Shown here: positions 36,928-47,600 of the stretch, piece by piece
Layout of the letters: each line of letters opens with the position of its first letter
Position numbering within the stretch: position 1 is the stretch's first letter
DNA from: Algoriphagus formosus
GTDB taxonomy: Bacteria > Bacteroidota > Bacteroidia > Cytophagales > Cyclobacteriaceae
Direction: 5' to 3'
Assembly: GCF_002807035.1 (NCBI RefSeq)
Contig: NZ_NIUC01000002.1
Coordinates: 55,469-119,468 of the forward strand
DNA: 64,000 nt
The notes under the pieces: model-generated
What the model saw: the letters and a program-made list of their open reading frames with translations, nothing else
Told to the model about the DNA's origin: nothing
Database searches by the model: none
Translations under genes and position numbers: made by a program

Positions 36928-38214
36928 ATGATCACTCCCCACGAAATACAAAGTGTCAAGCAGCGATTCGGGATCATCGGAAACAGTCCCTTGCTCAATC
37001 ATGCCATTCAGGTAGCGATGCAGGCTGCTCCGACTGATATGACGGTCCTGATCACCGGAGAAAGCGGTAGTGGTAAGGAAAGCTTTTCGAAAATAATCCA
37101 CTCCCTATCCACTCGAAAGCATGGGAAGTTTATAGCAATCAACTGTGGAGCCATCCCGGAGGGCACGATAGACTCTGAGCTTTTTGGGCATGAGAAAGGA
37201 TCCTTTACAGGAGCTCACGAGGCCAGAAAGGGCTACTTCGAAGTGACTGATGGCGGCACAATCTTTTTGGATGAAATCGGAGAAATGCCACTTGGTACCC
37301 AAGCCAGGCTGCTTCGGGTTTTGGAAAACGGTGAATTTATCCGCGTCGGCTCTTCAAAGGTTCAAAAAACCAATGTCCGCGTCATCACAGCCACTAACGT
37401 GAAGTTGTTGAGAGCGGTGGAAAAAGGGAAGTTTCGAGAGGATTTGTATTACCGACTCAACACGGTGCCGATTTTCGTTCCGCCCCTTCGAGAGCGGGGT
37501 GAAGATGTAGTCTTGCTCTTCCGAAAGTTCACTTCTGATTTTTCGGAAAAATACCGAGTTCGGCCAATCTCTTTGGATGCTGATGCACAAGGATTACTAA
37601 TGCGCTATCCTTTTCCAGGAAATATCCGACAGCTAAAAAACATCGCCGAGCAAATATCCCTCTTGGAAGAAGAGCGAGAGGTAGATGCGAAGACGCTGAG
37701 CAAATACCTTCCTACTGACAACTCCCGACTTCCTATGCCACTTCCATCAGGCGGCTCCTCAGGAGAATCTATGGATTTTTCGGAGCGGGATTTATTGTAC
37801 AAGGTCCTTTTTGATATGAAAAAGGACATGAATGATCTGAAAAAATTCGTCCTCGAAACTTACCAAAATGGAGGTGTGAGTAGCAGTGTGCTTCAAAAGC
37901 ACAGTGACCTTTTCGATGATCTGGATCATGGTCCCTCCCAAAAAGAGAAGCCCGAAGGAGGCTCAGGGTACTCTTTGCCTTTGGTATTGGAAGCACAGAA
38001 AAACAGCAGTTCAGACGACTATGAGGATGAGGCCATAGAAGATATCATTCACGAGGAAGATGACAATTCGCTTTCGCTAGAAAAAAAGGAGAAGGAAATG
38101 ATCCTAAAAGCTTTGCGAAAGCATAACAACAAGCGGAAGTACGCCGCCTCCGATTTGGGAATCTCTGAACGCACACTTTACCGCAAAATCAAGCAATATG
38201 AAATTGATCAATAG
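36928..38214 (+). CDS. Sigma-54-dependent transcriptional activator (AAA+, Fis-type HTH)
   Basis: 428 residues from the Met directly after the miaB stop. There is no receiver or sensory domain: the AAA+ domain begins almost at once, with Walker A GESGSGKE at 44-51, the sigma-54 contact loop GSFTGA at 91-96 and Walker B TIFLDEIGEM at 111-120. A less conserved acidic linker (about 250-380) precedes a Fis-type helix-turn-helix (KYAASDLGISERTLYRKIKQY) at the end. It should activate RpoN promoters constitutively or through a partner. A matching -24/-12 promoter lies upstream of groES in this window. Confidence 0.94.
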   Translation: MITPHEIQSVKQRFGIIGNSPLLNHAIQVAMQAAPTDMTVLITGESGSGKESFSKIIHSLSTRKHGKFIAINCGAIPEGTIDSELFGHEKGSFTGAHEARKGYFEVTDGGTIFLDEIGEMPLGTQARLLRVLENGEFIRVGSSKVQKTNVRVITATNVKLLRAVEKGKFREDLYYRLNTVPIFVPPLRERGEDVVLLFRKFTSDFSEKYRVRPISLDADAQGLLMRYPFPGNIRQLKNIAEQISLLEEEREVDAKTLSKYLPTDNSRLPMPLPSGGSSGESMDFSERDLLYKVLFDMKKDMNDLKKFVLETYQNGGVSSSVLQKHSDLFDDLDHGPSQKEKPEGGSGYSLPLVLEAQKNSSSDDYEDEAIEDIIHEEDDNSLSLEKKEKEMILKALRKHNNKRKYAASDLGISERTLYRKIKQYEIDQ

Positions 38215-38737
38215 GACATTGCGATCTGCTTTTTTTGCAGTAATTCTACTTTTGGGCGGTTGCTCCGTGAATTACAGCTTCACAGGGACCAATATCAATT
38301 ATGAGTTAGTTCAATCCTTCTCGGTGGACAATTTCTTCAATGATTCTGGTGGTGGACCTGCCAACATGGAGCAGCTTTTTACAGAATCTTTGAAGGATTA
38401 TTATCAGCGAAACACCCAACTTGAGCTCGTTAGATCCAATGGGGACCTTCAGTTTTCAGGAGCAATCAAACGCTATGCCCTGACTCCACAAGCGGTAGTT
38501 TCCAGCGGAAATCCAAACCTTCCGGATCGAGCTGGACAGATGCGATTGACGATATCTGTAGAAGTGGAGTACATCAACCTCAGCAATGAGGAAGAAAATC
38601 TCAAGCAAAATTTCTCTTTCTTCCAAGATTATGATCCCCGAACGACTACTTTGCTTGATGTAGAAAGTCAATTGGTAGAGGAAATTTTCAGAAACATCAT
38701 TCAAGACATTTTTACTGCCACGGTGGCAAATTGGTAA
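38198..38737 (+). CDS. lptE: LPS assembly lipoprotein LptE
   Basis: 179 residues. Lipobox LLLGGC with Cys22 after a short hydrophobic signal. The mature part has the LptE fold pattern: repeated amphipathic strands, (V/I)..F.ND near 43-50, LTESLKDYYQRNTQLELV and a C-terminal helix IFRNIIQDIF. LptE plugs the LptD barrel that inserts lipopolysaccharide in the outer membrane. Its start overlaps the activator gene by 17 bp, indicating coupled translation. The same order miaB, activator, lptE occurs widely in Bacteroidota. Confidence 0.9.
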   Translation: MKLINRTLRSAFFAVILLLGGCSVNYSFTGTNINYELVQSFSVDNFFNDSGGGPANMEQLFTESLKDYYQRNTQLELVRSNGDLQFSGAIKRYALTPQAVVSSGNPNLPDRAGQMRLTISVEVEYINLSNEEENLKQNFSFFQDYDPRTTTLLDVESQLVEEIFRNIIQDIFTATVANW

Positions 38738-38764
38738 AATGTCTATATTGGAAAAAAAGTAATC

Positions 38765-39502
38765 GTGAACGCCAATCAACTCAAGGAAATATTAAGCCGG
38801 GCTAGTAATCTGGAAAAATCAGATGTCCTTCTGCTGAAAAAAATGCAGGAAAACTTCCCTTTTTTCCAGCTACCTCATGCTTTGATCGCACGTTATGAAT
38901 TTCAGAAGGAGTCCCAAAACTCTGAAAATACGCTAGGTTGGGCGGCTATTACCAGCCCTGACAGAATTTGGCTTCGTCAATTGATTCATCAAAAGCCTAC
39001 CGTCCAATCGGAATCCAAAGACGAGGATCTTCTGCCAGAAAATCTGACTAAACCAGCCGAAAGCGCTAATCAAACCGCTAAGCTGGTTCAACTGGAAAAA
39101 GGACTGAAATCGAACGGACCTACACCTGAGGAGAAGCCCAAGCCCAAGCGAAGAAAGGCTTCCGGAGACGACCTGATTGAGTCTATTAAAAAGAAAGAAA
39201 AAAAGCAGATTGTCGATGCCAAAAAGAAGGAACAGATCGATCTGATCAAGGCTTTCAGTAAAAAGGATATCAAGATGGCCACGATCAAAGAGATCGAAGC
39301 CAATCAAAACAAAGAAAATCTCGCCGAAAGCAGTACCCAAATCAAAGAAGAGCTGATCACCGAATCTTTTGCCAAGCTTTTGGTCAAGCAAGGGAAAAAT
39401 CAGAAAGCAGTAGAAATTTATGAGAAGCTGAGTTTGAAGTTTCCAGAGAAATCAGCTTACTTTGCGAACTTAATTCAAAATCTGACTAATACCGACTCAT
39501 AA
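38765..39502 (+). CDS. Uncharacterised charged helical protein, TPR-like C-terminus
   Basis: 245 residues starting at GTG; no in-frame ATG exists before the upstream stop codon. The protein has three parts: a helical N-terminal part (1-75), a very Lys/Glu-rich middle (about 85-200) that is likely disordered or coiled coil, and a C-terminal TPR-like helix pair (ESFAKLLVKQGKNQKAVEIYEKLSLKFPEKSAYF). No catalytic motif was seen. It lies between lptE and secG (1 bp before secG), a conserved location, so an envelope-related role is possible but unproven. Confidence 0.8.
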   Translation: MNANQLKEILSRASNLEKSDVLLLKKMQENFPFFQLPHALIARYEFQKESQNSENTLGWAAITSPDRIWLRQLIHQKPTVQSESKDEDLLPENLTKPAESANQTAKLVQLEKGLKSNGPTPEEKPKPKRRKASGDDLIESIKKKEKKQIVDAKKKEQIDLIKAFSKKDIKMATIKEIEANQNKENLAESSTQIKEELITESFAKLLVKQGKNQKAVEIYEKLSLKFPEKSAYFANLIQNLTNTDS

Positions 39503-39503
39503 T

Positions 39504-39866
39504 ATGTTTACGTTCTTGATTACCGTTATCCTGATTTTGGCAGTATTATTAATACTTGTCATCCTAGGCCAAAATTCTAAAGGAGGCGTTGGGGCAGCTT
39601 TCGGAGGTAGTGCTTCCCAGATTATGGGAGTGACTCGTACCGGAAATGTTTTGGAAAAAGCAACTTGGGTTTTAGCTGTATCCATTTTGGTTTTATCCTT
39701 GGTTTCTTCTGCTTTCTACACCAACCCGCAGTCCAATCAATTCTCATCTCCGAACATTGAAAATGCGAAGCAACAAGTAGTAGCTCCAGCATTCGGAGAA
39801 CAGGAAACTGAAAGCATCTTACCAACTGAGGAACCCACAACTGAGCCTGATAGCGCAGGCAATTAA
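39504..39866 (+). CDS. secG: Preprotein translocase subunit SecG
   Basis: 120 residues with two transmembrane helices (about 3-21 and 52-71) joined by the conserved cytoplasmic loop GQNSKGGVGAAFGGSASQIMG. The C-terminal tail is longer than in Proteobacteria and acidic. SecG stimulates SecYEG protein export. It ends the miaB-lptE run and is followed by a strong terminator. Confidence 0.93.
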   Translation: MFTFLITVILILAVLLILVILGQNSKGGVGAAFGGSASQIMGVTRTGNVLEKATWVLAVSILVLSLVSSAFYTNPQSNQFSSPNIENAKQQVVAPAFGEQETESILPTEEPTTEPDSAGN

Positions 39867-39888
39867 TCACCGATAGAAATAATTAATG

Positions 39889-39920
39889 ATGTCCGTCTTT
39901 TCAAGGCGGACATTTTTTTT
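39889..39920 (+). terminator. Terminator after secG
   Basis: ATGTCCGTC (39889-39897) pairs with GGCGGACAT (39905-39913), followed by eight T. Confidence 0.88.
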
Positions 39921-40009
39921 GTACCTTGTAATCGAGTTGTTTTTTAGAGCAGGTTTGATGTTTATCACCACCAACTTTCAAAATCTGCTCCTGAATCGAA
40001 ATTAATTTT

Positions 40010-40942
40010 ATGCAAAATCAACCTCTCCGACTGGAGGACCTTCAACTTGAAAGCTGGCCAAATCTTATTCTTTGGGCAGCTCCAATCATGTTTCTTTTGG
40101 TATTTATCGAATGGGGAATTAGCTGGTATCAAAAACGTGATGCGTATGATACCAAAGACTTCCTGGCAGCCTCTACCATTGGCTTAGTCAATGTTGGGAT
40201 TAGCGCCATGATCAAACTGGCCACATTCGGTGTAGCATTGTTTTTCTATAATTTGGCTCCTTTCAAAATTCCTGCAACTTGGTGGTCATTCATTGTCTGC
40301 TTTGTTGCCATTGATTTTGCTAGGTATTGGGCACATAGAGTCGCTCACGAACAACGTTTTTGGTGGGCTACTCATATCACGCACCACAACAGTTCCAAGT
40401 ACAACTTCTCGGTTTCTTTCCGTTTAGGCTGGACACAACACATCAAGATCGTCTTCTTCATCCCTGTCATGTTGATGGGCTTTGATCCATTTGTGTTTTT
40501 CATTTGTCATCAGATAGCAGTCCTTTATCAATTCTGGATTCATACCGAATACATCAAAAAATTACATCCAGCAATCGAGTTCTTTTTTACCACTCCTTCT
40601 CACCACCGCGTACATCATGCGAGTGATGAGCATTACCTGGACAAAAACTACGGATCAACCTTTATTATCTGGGACCGAATGTTTGGGACATTTATGGAGG
40701 AGCAGGAGCGACCGACTTATGGTATCACCAAGCCGGTGACTTCCTACAATCCTATTTATCTTGTTTTTCATGAATGGAGAGACATTTTTGTTGACCTTCG
40801 AAAGGCAAAAAACCTGAAAGAAGCTTGGTTGATTCTATTTGACAAGCCAGGTGCCGATGTGATCCAAAAACGTAAAAAGGCTGAAAACACAGCAAATCAA
40901 GGCATAGCTAATACCGAAAAGGAATTAGTAGAAGCCAGCTAA
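40010..40942 (+). CDS. Sterol desaturase / fatty acid hydroxylase family membrane protein
   Basis: 310 residues with about four transmembrane helices and the di-iron histidine clusters of the family: H109-RVA-H113, H122-IT-HH (125-126) and a C-terminal HHRVHHASDEHY. It uses oxygen to hydroxylate or desaturate a lipid, such as a sterol, carotenoid or fatty acid; the substrate is not evident. It sits between secG and a gene of unknown function, splitting the common secG-groES neighbourhood. Confidence 0.92.
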   Translation: MQNQPLRLEDLQLESWPNLILWAAPIMFLLVFIEWGISWYQKRDAYDTKDFLAASTIGLVNVGISAMIKLATFGVALFFYNLAPFKIPATWWSFIVCFVAIDFARYWAHRVAHEQRFWWATHITHHNSSKYNFSVSFRLGWTQHIKIVFFIPVMLMGFDPFVFFICHQIAVLYQFWIHTEYIKKLHPAIEFFFTTPSHHRVHHASDEHYLDKNYGSTFIIWDRMFGTFMEEQERPTYGITKPVTSYNPIYLVFHEWRDIFVDLRKAKNLKEAWLILFDKPGADVIQKRKKAENTANQGIANTEKELVEAS

Positions 40943-40952
40943 GCCTTACCTT

Positions 40953-41663
40953 TCATTTGCTGACATGCTGCAATAGCAATCTCTTGCTGATCGGAAGCAA
41001 AGTCTCTTCGATGGGAAAGTCCTGCTTGCTATGCATTCGCCAAGCGGCGGGATTGGGCAATTCCTTGATTTCACGGATTAATTCCAGCTTCAAAGCCTCT
41101 AGGGTTCGAACTAGAGTCCGTTGAAAAATACCCACCAGCCACAAAGATATACTTCGGAAACGCTCCCCTGCTATTTGTAGCAAACTCGACTGATAGCGAA
41201 ATGCATGGATGTCAGATCGCTTTTCCCGAGTTAAAAAAACAAACCCCTCTTTGGTGTAGATCGGTAAAATACCAACCGGCTCGAAGGCTATATGATCCTC
41301 CACAAAATCATAGATCGCTCTTCCTTCATAGATCTGATCTTGGATCTTTTCAATCGCAAAATCAGTAATCAGGTGAATCTCTTTCATCATCTCGGAATCA
41401 TCTGATTGAGATTGATAATTCAACTTCTTCTTTTTAAAGTCCACACTTTCCAAAGCTTTTGGAAACATATCTGAAAGTTGTCTTTTGCCTGACTTGAAAG
41501 CATTGAGATTTCGGTGATGCTCAATCAGCTCACCAAGTGGTGGGTAAAGCTTGATTGCCTTAAAGGATTTGTCAGTTTCCTGCAAATAGGCCAAGAGTTG
41601 GTACTTTTTGTATTCAAAATCAATTAGGCCTTCAGTGATCCAATTTTTCGACAGTTTACTCAT
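40953..41663 (-). CDS. Unknown cytoplasmic protein
   Basis: 236 residues, no signal peptide and no recognised domain. It is rich in helix, has a conserved-looking centre (EGRAIYDFVEDHIAFEPVGILPIYTKEGFVFL) and ends in a hydrophobic/charged region with paired Arg residues. The N-terminus (LIDFEYKKYQLLAYLQ) suggests a structured helical domain. It is transcribed towards the desaturase and away from groES, and shares with groES the promoter-containing interval. A role in stress control cannot be claimed from sequence. Confidence 0.75.
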   Translation of the reverse strand: MSKLSKNWITEGLIDFEYKKYQLLAYLQETDKSFKAIKLYPPLGELIEHHRNLNAFKSGKRQLSDMFPKALESVDFKKKKLNYQSQSDDSEMMKEIHLITDFAIEKIQDQIYEGRAIYDFVEDHIAFEPVGILPIYTKEGFVFLTREKRSDIHAFRYQSSLLQIAGERFRSISLWLVGIFQRTLVRTLEALKLELIREIKELPNPAAWRMHSKQDFPIEETLLPISKRLLLQHVSK

Positions 41664-41761
41664 ATTCTAGAAGCTTTTACAAAAAGTAATGAATTATGAC
41701 ATTTTTGTCCAGAGCCTTTGGAAATTTTGACAGTTTTTTAGAATGAAAATTTCATAACAGT

Positions 41762-41796
41762 GGTCAGAAACTGACAAAGTGTGGCCGATTTGTCAG
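41762..41796. promoter_or_regulatory. Cluster of TGTCAG inverted repeats, candidate activator site
   Basis: GTCAG-AAA-CTGAC (41763-41775) and CTGACAAA-N10-TTTGTCAG (41771-41778 and 41789-41796) overlap in a single array, with another TGACAG at 41728. The array lies about 25-55 bp upstream of the -24 element of the groES promoter, where an enhancer-binding protein or repressor could sit. Confidence 0.55.
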
Positions 41797-41817
41797 TGTT
41801 TTTCTGTAAAAACTCAT

Positions 41818-41833
41818 TGGCACAGGAATCGCT
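41818..41833 (+). promoter_or_regulatory. Sigma-54 (-24/-12) promoter of groESL
   Basis: TGGCACAGGAATCGCT matches the RpoN consensus TGGCACR-N4-TTGCW with one mismatch (C for T) and exact spacing. The groES ATG is 46 bp downstream, giving a leader of about 35 nt. No good TAnnTTTG element was seen in the same interval. Confidence 0.7.
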
Positions 41834-41879
41834 CTAGTGGCTTCAGAATTTTAATCTAACCTTTAAAAATTTCATAAAA

Positions 41880-42158
41880 ATGTCAAACGTGAACATCAAA
41901 CCACTTGCGGACAGGGTGTTGGTACAGCCTGCTGCAGCCGAAGAAAAAACCGCTTCCGGACTATACATTCCGGATACAGCCAAAGAAAAGCCTCAGAAAG
42001 GTACGGTAGTGGCCATCGGAACTGGTAAGAAAGATGAACCATTGACTGTGAAAGTGGGCGACACTGTTTTGTACGGAAAATACTCCGGTACTGAGCTCAA
42101 CGTCGACGGCGCTGACTACTTGATTATGCGTGAGTCCGACATTTTCGCAATCCTTTAA
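41880..42158 (+). CDS. groES: Co-chaperonin GroES
   Basis: 92 residues, normal length. It has the GroES start [40 protein letters not shown], a mobile loop around residues 17-32 and the terminal [15 protein letters not shown] strand. It caps GroEL during protein folding. It begins the groES-groEL operon, 32 bp before groEL. Confidence 0.97.
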   Translation: MSNVNIKPLADRVLVQPAAAEEKTASGLYIPDTAKEKPQKGTVVAIGTGKKDEPLTVKVGDTVLYGKYSGTELNVDGADYLIMRESDIFAIL

Positions 42159-42175
42159 TTATTTGTAGAAACTAA

Positions 42176-43822
<1,647 letters not shown>

Positions 43823-43843
43823 TTCGCTCAGTCCAAATTATTT

Positions 43844-43874
43844 AAAAAAGGGAAGCTTCGGTTTCCCTTTTTTT
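43844..43874 (+). terminator. Terminator of groESL
   Basis: AAAAAAGGGAA pairs with TTCCCTTTTTTT around GCTTCGGT; a clear stem with U-tract 25 bp after groEL. Confidence 0.9.
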
Positions 43875-43978
43875 GTTCAACTTTGTGAATCGAAATAACT
43901 TCATTAAAAATCTACCAAAACCTTTTTCTTGCTATTGGAATAATCGTATTTTGCCAATGCCTGATCCAATGACACTTC

Positions 43979-44365
43979 ATGATTCAATTTGATGCCATTT
44001 TTCTAGTGGATGATGATCCGATTAATAACCTGATCAATAAACGACTGCTTGGAAAGACAGAAGTGAGCGAGAGCATTCTTGAATTTTTAGAAGCAGATTT
44101 AGCATTAAAAAAGATTGAAGAGTTTCCGCAAAACCAACAACTTTTGATTTTTCTTGACATCAACATGCCGGTCATGAATGGTTGGGAGTTTTTGAATACC
44201 TATCAGGAGAAATTTCCTGAAAGAAAAGATGAAATCGTAATTCTATCAAGTTCCATCGACTTCCAAGACAGGCAGAAAGCACTAAGTTTCAATATTGTGT
44301 CGGGATTTCTTGAGAAACCTTTGTCGCTGGATAAAATCAATTACCAGCTCAGCAAGTATATTTAA
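43979..44365 (+). CDS. Single-domain response regulator
   Basis: 128 residues, receiver domain only: acidic pocket D11/D12/D13, phospho-acceptor D60 in FLDINMP, Ser/Thr switch SSS near 85 and Lys in EKPLS near 113. It resembles the CheY-like regulators that act by protein contact. No kinase gene adjoins it, so its partner must be elsewhere, possibly one of the orphan kinases in this window. Confidence 0.92.
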   Translation: MIQFDAIFLVDDDPINNLINKRLLGKTEVSESILEFLEADLALKKIEEFPQNQQLLIFLDINMPVMNGWEFLNTYQEKFPERKDEIVILSSSIDFQDRQKALSFNIVSGFLEKPLSLDKINYQLSKYI

Positions 44366-44383
44366 ACTTACCTGGAGACTAGC

Positions 44384-45478
44384 TTAATTGCCACTGATCA
44401 CTGGACCGAGTCTTTCCCAAATCTGATTCATCAATAAAAAAGGTATTAAAGAAGTATCCGAACTTGCACCCATTCGGACGATGACCACATTTTGAGAAGG
44501 AATCACCATCAAAAATTGCCCATTTTTACCCAAAGCCATAAACATGTCCTCGGGCGCATCCGACACCAATGAACCTGGTAAATTTCTTTCCATGCCCGGC
44601 AATCTGAAGGAACTTTGCCCATTCAGCCAGGTCAATAGTCCGTAACTTGGATTAAAGTCTTGCGATGGACTGATCATTTGCTCTACGAATTCGGAATTCA
44701 GAACCTGTTCGTCTTCCCATTTTCCTTTGGCTAGAAGCAAAAGTCCAAAGCGTGCCATAGATCGAGGACTTGAGTAGTACACATTATTTCCTCCGGTATT
44801 TTGCCAGAGGCCATTCATTCCTATCCGGTCTCTGATTTTTTCTTGAAAATAATCTTGGAAGGACCTGCCGCTTGCATTTTGCACCACTTGTTTGAGGACA
44901 GTATATGGAGCATTGTGATAGCTCCATCGGGTTCCGGCTTTTGCCCTAAAGCGAAGATCCGAAGGAGCCACACTATTCAAATCCCCTGTATCATCAAGCC
45001 CTGTGGTCATGCTAAGCTGATGAACAATCCTGATTCTTTTCTCCTGCTTATTTTCCAAAGAAGTCCATCCTTTCCCGAGGTATTTTTGGCTGCGGTCTTT
45101 CAGCTTAAGAAGTCCTTCCTCTTCAGCAATTCCAAGGAGTGCTGCAGTTAGGGTTTTGCCGGCAGAGGCCCAATACCAAAGGGAACTCTCATCCATAGGA
45201 CCCATTCCGGTAAGGCGATTTCCGCGGTATTCTTCGACAACGAGTTTCCCATCTTTCAAGATGAGAAAAGCTCTAGTATTGGTGCTTTCCAGCCAAGATA
45301 AAAACGCTCCCATTCCGGCTTGATCCCAGCCAGTTTCAGGGAAAGACATCCGCTCCCAAGTCAGACCAACCTTTGGGGGAAAATAAAGCTGAGACTCTGA
45401 AAGAGCTTGGGCTCTAAGCAAAGCAGAGGATGAAAAGCTAAGAAAAATAGTAGCTAAAAGTGTGAGGCTTCTGGTCAT
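44384..45478 (-). CDS. Serine hydrolase of beta-lactamase class C / PBP4-like family
   Basis: 364 residues with a signal peptide (about 1-24). The catalytic SxxK is S105-A-G-K108, the YxN motif is Y187-H-N189, and a C-terminal GKNGQ stretch takes the place of the KTG box. Members include esterases, D-amino-acid peptidases and beta-lactamases; the modified third motif favours an esterase or peptidase over a drug-resistance enzyme. Its gene start is 16 bp after the S10 peptidase stop on the same strand, so the two are probably cotranscribed. Confidence 0.88.
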   Translation of the reverse strand: MTRSLTLLATIFLSFSSSALLRAQALSESQLYFPPKVGLTWERMSFPETGWDQAGMGAFLSWLESTNTRAFLILKDGKLVVEEYRGNRLTGMGPMDESSLWYWASAGKTLTAALLGIAEEEGLLKLKDRSQKYLGKGWTSLENKQEKRIRIVHQLSMTTGLDDTGDLNSVAPSDLRFRAKAGTRWSYHNAPYTVLKQVVQNASGRSFQDYFQEKIRDRIGMNGLWQNTGGNNVYYSSPRSMARFGLLLLAKGKWEDEQVLNSEFVEQMISPSQDFNPSYGLLTWLNGQSSFRLPGMERNLPGSLVSDAPEDMFMALGKNGQFLMVIPSQNVVIVRMGASSDTSLIPFLLMNQIWERLGPVISGN

Positions 45479-45494
45479 TTGAATCTAAGCTGGA

Positions 45495-47012
45495 TTATTT
45501 TCTCTGAGTATCCTCAATAAAACTCTTAAGATCATCTCTAAACTCCTGAGCGGAAGGAAGATGCGTGTACATCATATGACCTGCTTCATAGTAAGTCATA
45601 ATAATGCGGTCTATCGCCTGCTGAGGCAGGTCTAGATGAGAAATAGAGTGTTCTACTCCATAGAAAACAGTTGCCAAATCATAGTAGCCGTTCATGATCA
45701 AAACTTTCACATTGGGATCCTTGCTAAGTGCCTCCGCCATATCGGGAAGGGTGGTGACAGCGGCATCTGCACCCCAGAAGTTATTTCCCTGATGCTTCCA
45801 ATCCCAATTAAATCCTGGCTTAGAGTAAGCCGAAGTTGCATAAAGCCAGTCTTTACTCACGCCCAACTGACCATGGAAATAATCCAAAAACGCCATGGTG
45901 TAGGCTGGGGAAATTGCGTCACTTTGTGGATCTGTGAAGGAATCCATGGACATCGGATCGATATTGATCCCCTTGTATCGGGAGTCTAGTCTACCTACGG
46001 TGTTTTCCTCGTCGCGAAGTAGCTCTTGGAAATACTCTGAAGCAGTGATTTTCAAATCAGCTCGCTCCCAAGTACCTGCTGCTATCCCAGTGATGTCTTG
46101 AAGTTTTTGAGCAATTTGAGATTTTTCTGAGGCTGAAATTCTATTTCCCTTGAAAAGCGCCGGTGCATATTCATTCTCGGTGAATTCCCGTACTTCTTGC
46201 ACAAATTCAGGTAGACTTTCACCCTTATCAGCTACCCGATTGTGATACCAGGATGTCGCTGCCATTGTTGGTAGATAGACAATGTAGGAAATATCTTCAT
46301 TGGGAGCGAAAAAGAGCGTTCGCAAATCAAAAACCGCTGAAACCATAATCACGCCATTGAGCGCGTATCCTTTTCCCAATAGGTAATTCATCACTCCTGC
46401 GTTTCGGAAAGTACCGTAGCTTTCTCCCAAAATATATTTAGGTGAATTGAGCCGGTCATGCTCCTTCAGAAACTGCATGATAAATAGACTGACACTTCGA
46501 ATATCTTGATCTACTCCCCAAAAATCCTTTCCTGTAGCCTCTCCTATCGGAACCGATAAGCCCGTCCCCACAGGGTCCATCATTACTACATCAGCCACAT
46601 CCAAAATCGAAAACTCATTGTTTACCAATTCATAAGGAGCTGCAGGATTGTAATTAGGATCATCTACCACTACTCTTCGGGGGCCCATGATTCCCAAGTG
46701 AAGCCAATAGGAAGAAGAGCCCGGGCCTCCATTGTAGGCAAAGACAATAGGTCTATTTTTCTCAGGATTTTTCTTGAAATAAGCCGTAAATCCAAAAAGA
46801 GCGATGGGTTTGTTGTTTTCATCTTTGAGCTCCATCGTACCGGTATGAGCTCGGAGATCGATGGACTTACCGTCAATGTTTACTGAAATATCGGATTCAA
46901 AAACTTCTGCTTTAGGGTCTTGCTTTTTTTCAGCGTTAGAGTTTGTCTCTTGTGCCGAAAGGGTAAGCGAGAGAAATAAAAGAACGAAACAAAGGCTGTA
47001 TATCTTCTTCAT
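45495..47012 (-). CDS. Serine carboxypeptidase (peptidase S10), secreted
   Basis: 505 residues with a signal peptide (about 1-20). The alpha/beta hydrolase triad is present: nucleophile S198 in GESYG, D445 in NGYYDLAT and H479 in EAGHMMY, plus oxyanion loop NGGPGSSS at 94-101. It removes C-terminal residues from peptides in the periplasm or outside. It probably works in peptide scavenging together with the downstream serine hydrolase. Confidence 0.93.
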   Translation of the reverse strand: MKKIYSLCFVLLFLSLTLSAQETNSNAEKKQDPKAEVFESDISVNIDGKSIDLRAHTGTMELKDENNKPIALFGFTAYFKKNPEKNRPIVFAYNGGPGSSSYWLHLGIMGPRRVVVDDPNYNPAAPYELVNNEFSILDVADVVMMDPVGTGLSVPIGEATGKDFWGVDQDIRSVSLFIMQFLKEHDRLNSPKYILGESYGTFRNAGVMNYLLGKGYALNGVIMVSAVFDLRTLFFAPNEDISYIVYLPTMAATSWYHNRVADKGESLPEFVQEVREFTENEYAPALFKGNRISASEKSQIAQKLQDITGIAAGTWERADLKITASEYFQELLRDEENTVGRLDSRYKGINIDPMSMDSFTDPQSDAISPAYTMAFLDYFHGQLGVSKDWLYATSAYSKPGFNWDWKHQGNNFWGADAAVTTLPDMAEALSKDPNVKVLIMNGYYDLATVFYGVEHSISHLDLPQQAIDRIIMTYYEAGHMMYTHLPSAQEFRDDLKSFIEDTQRK

Positions 47013-47164
47013 TTTAATATTAGTTGATCATCAAACCCTTAAGATATATAAAATCAATCTGTCAGGATGGATTAGGAGTAAAAAACAATAATTTGCTGTA
47101 AATTAAATCCTAGTTGATAGAGTGACGTCATCATTTTCTAGAATTTCAAAAAATTTAAATACCC

Positions 47165-47419
47165 ATGACCGGAGGAGCGGGTTTTAGTCGATCAGCGAAA
47201 CAGTCTTTTGATGAAAATCAGAAGCTTGGGAAATTTCGCGATAAGCAAAATGCCTATTCATCTGCAAAAAGAGGAAATGCTGTTCCAAAAGATCTAGATG
47301 ACTTGATTGCCCATCGCTATGGTAGAAGGGATTGGTTCCTAAGGACTCGAAAAATCGTATTGATTTCCTTTATAATTGCAGCCATTTTATTCTTGGGCTA
47401 CCTATTCGTTTTAGGCTAG
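47165..47419 (+). CDS. Small membrane protein, unknown
   Basis: 84 residues: a basic, flexible N-terminal part (SRSAKQSFDENQKLGKFRDKQNAYSSAKRGNA), a YGRRDWFLRTRK stretch, and a single C-terminal transmembrane helix (about 62-82) that would leave the N-terminus cytoplasmic. No known domain. It is isolated between the S10 peptidase and purL, with about 180 bp of empty sequence before purL. Confidence 0.65.
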   Translation: MTGGAGFSRSAKQSFDENQKLGKFRDKQNAYSSAKRGNAVPKDLDDLIAHRYGRRDWFLRTRKIVLISFIIAAILFLGYLFVLG

Positions 47420-47578
47420 TTCAACACGTCTCTTAAATCTTCTCTTTTCTTGAAAGCGGATTATTTTTAATCTGATAATATTTAGCCTTAAACAAAAACC
47501 AATACTTCCCTTTTGACTTTTTCACTTTCAATTAGCTAAGATTAAAAAGGGAATTTTCCAAAGCTTCTCTCAATTCCT

Positions 47579-47586
47579 TACATTTG
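47579..47586 (+). promoter_or_regulatory. -7 element of purL
   Basis: TACATTTG matches TAnnTTTG just 15 bp before the annotated ATG. It makes a very short leader and may favour the second Met (47607) as the true start. Confidence 0.55.
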
Positions 47587-47600
47587 CAGCTTACCAGCTA

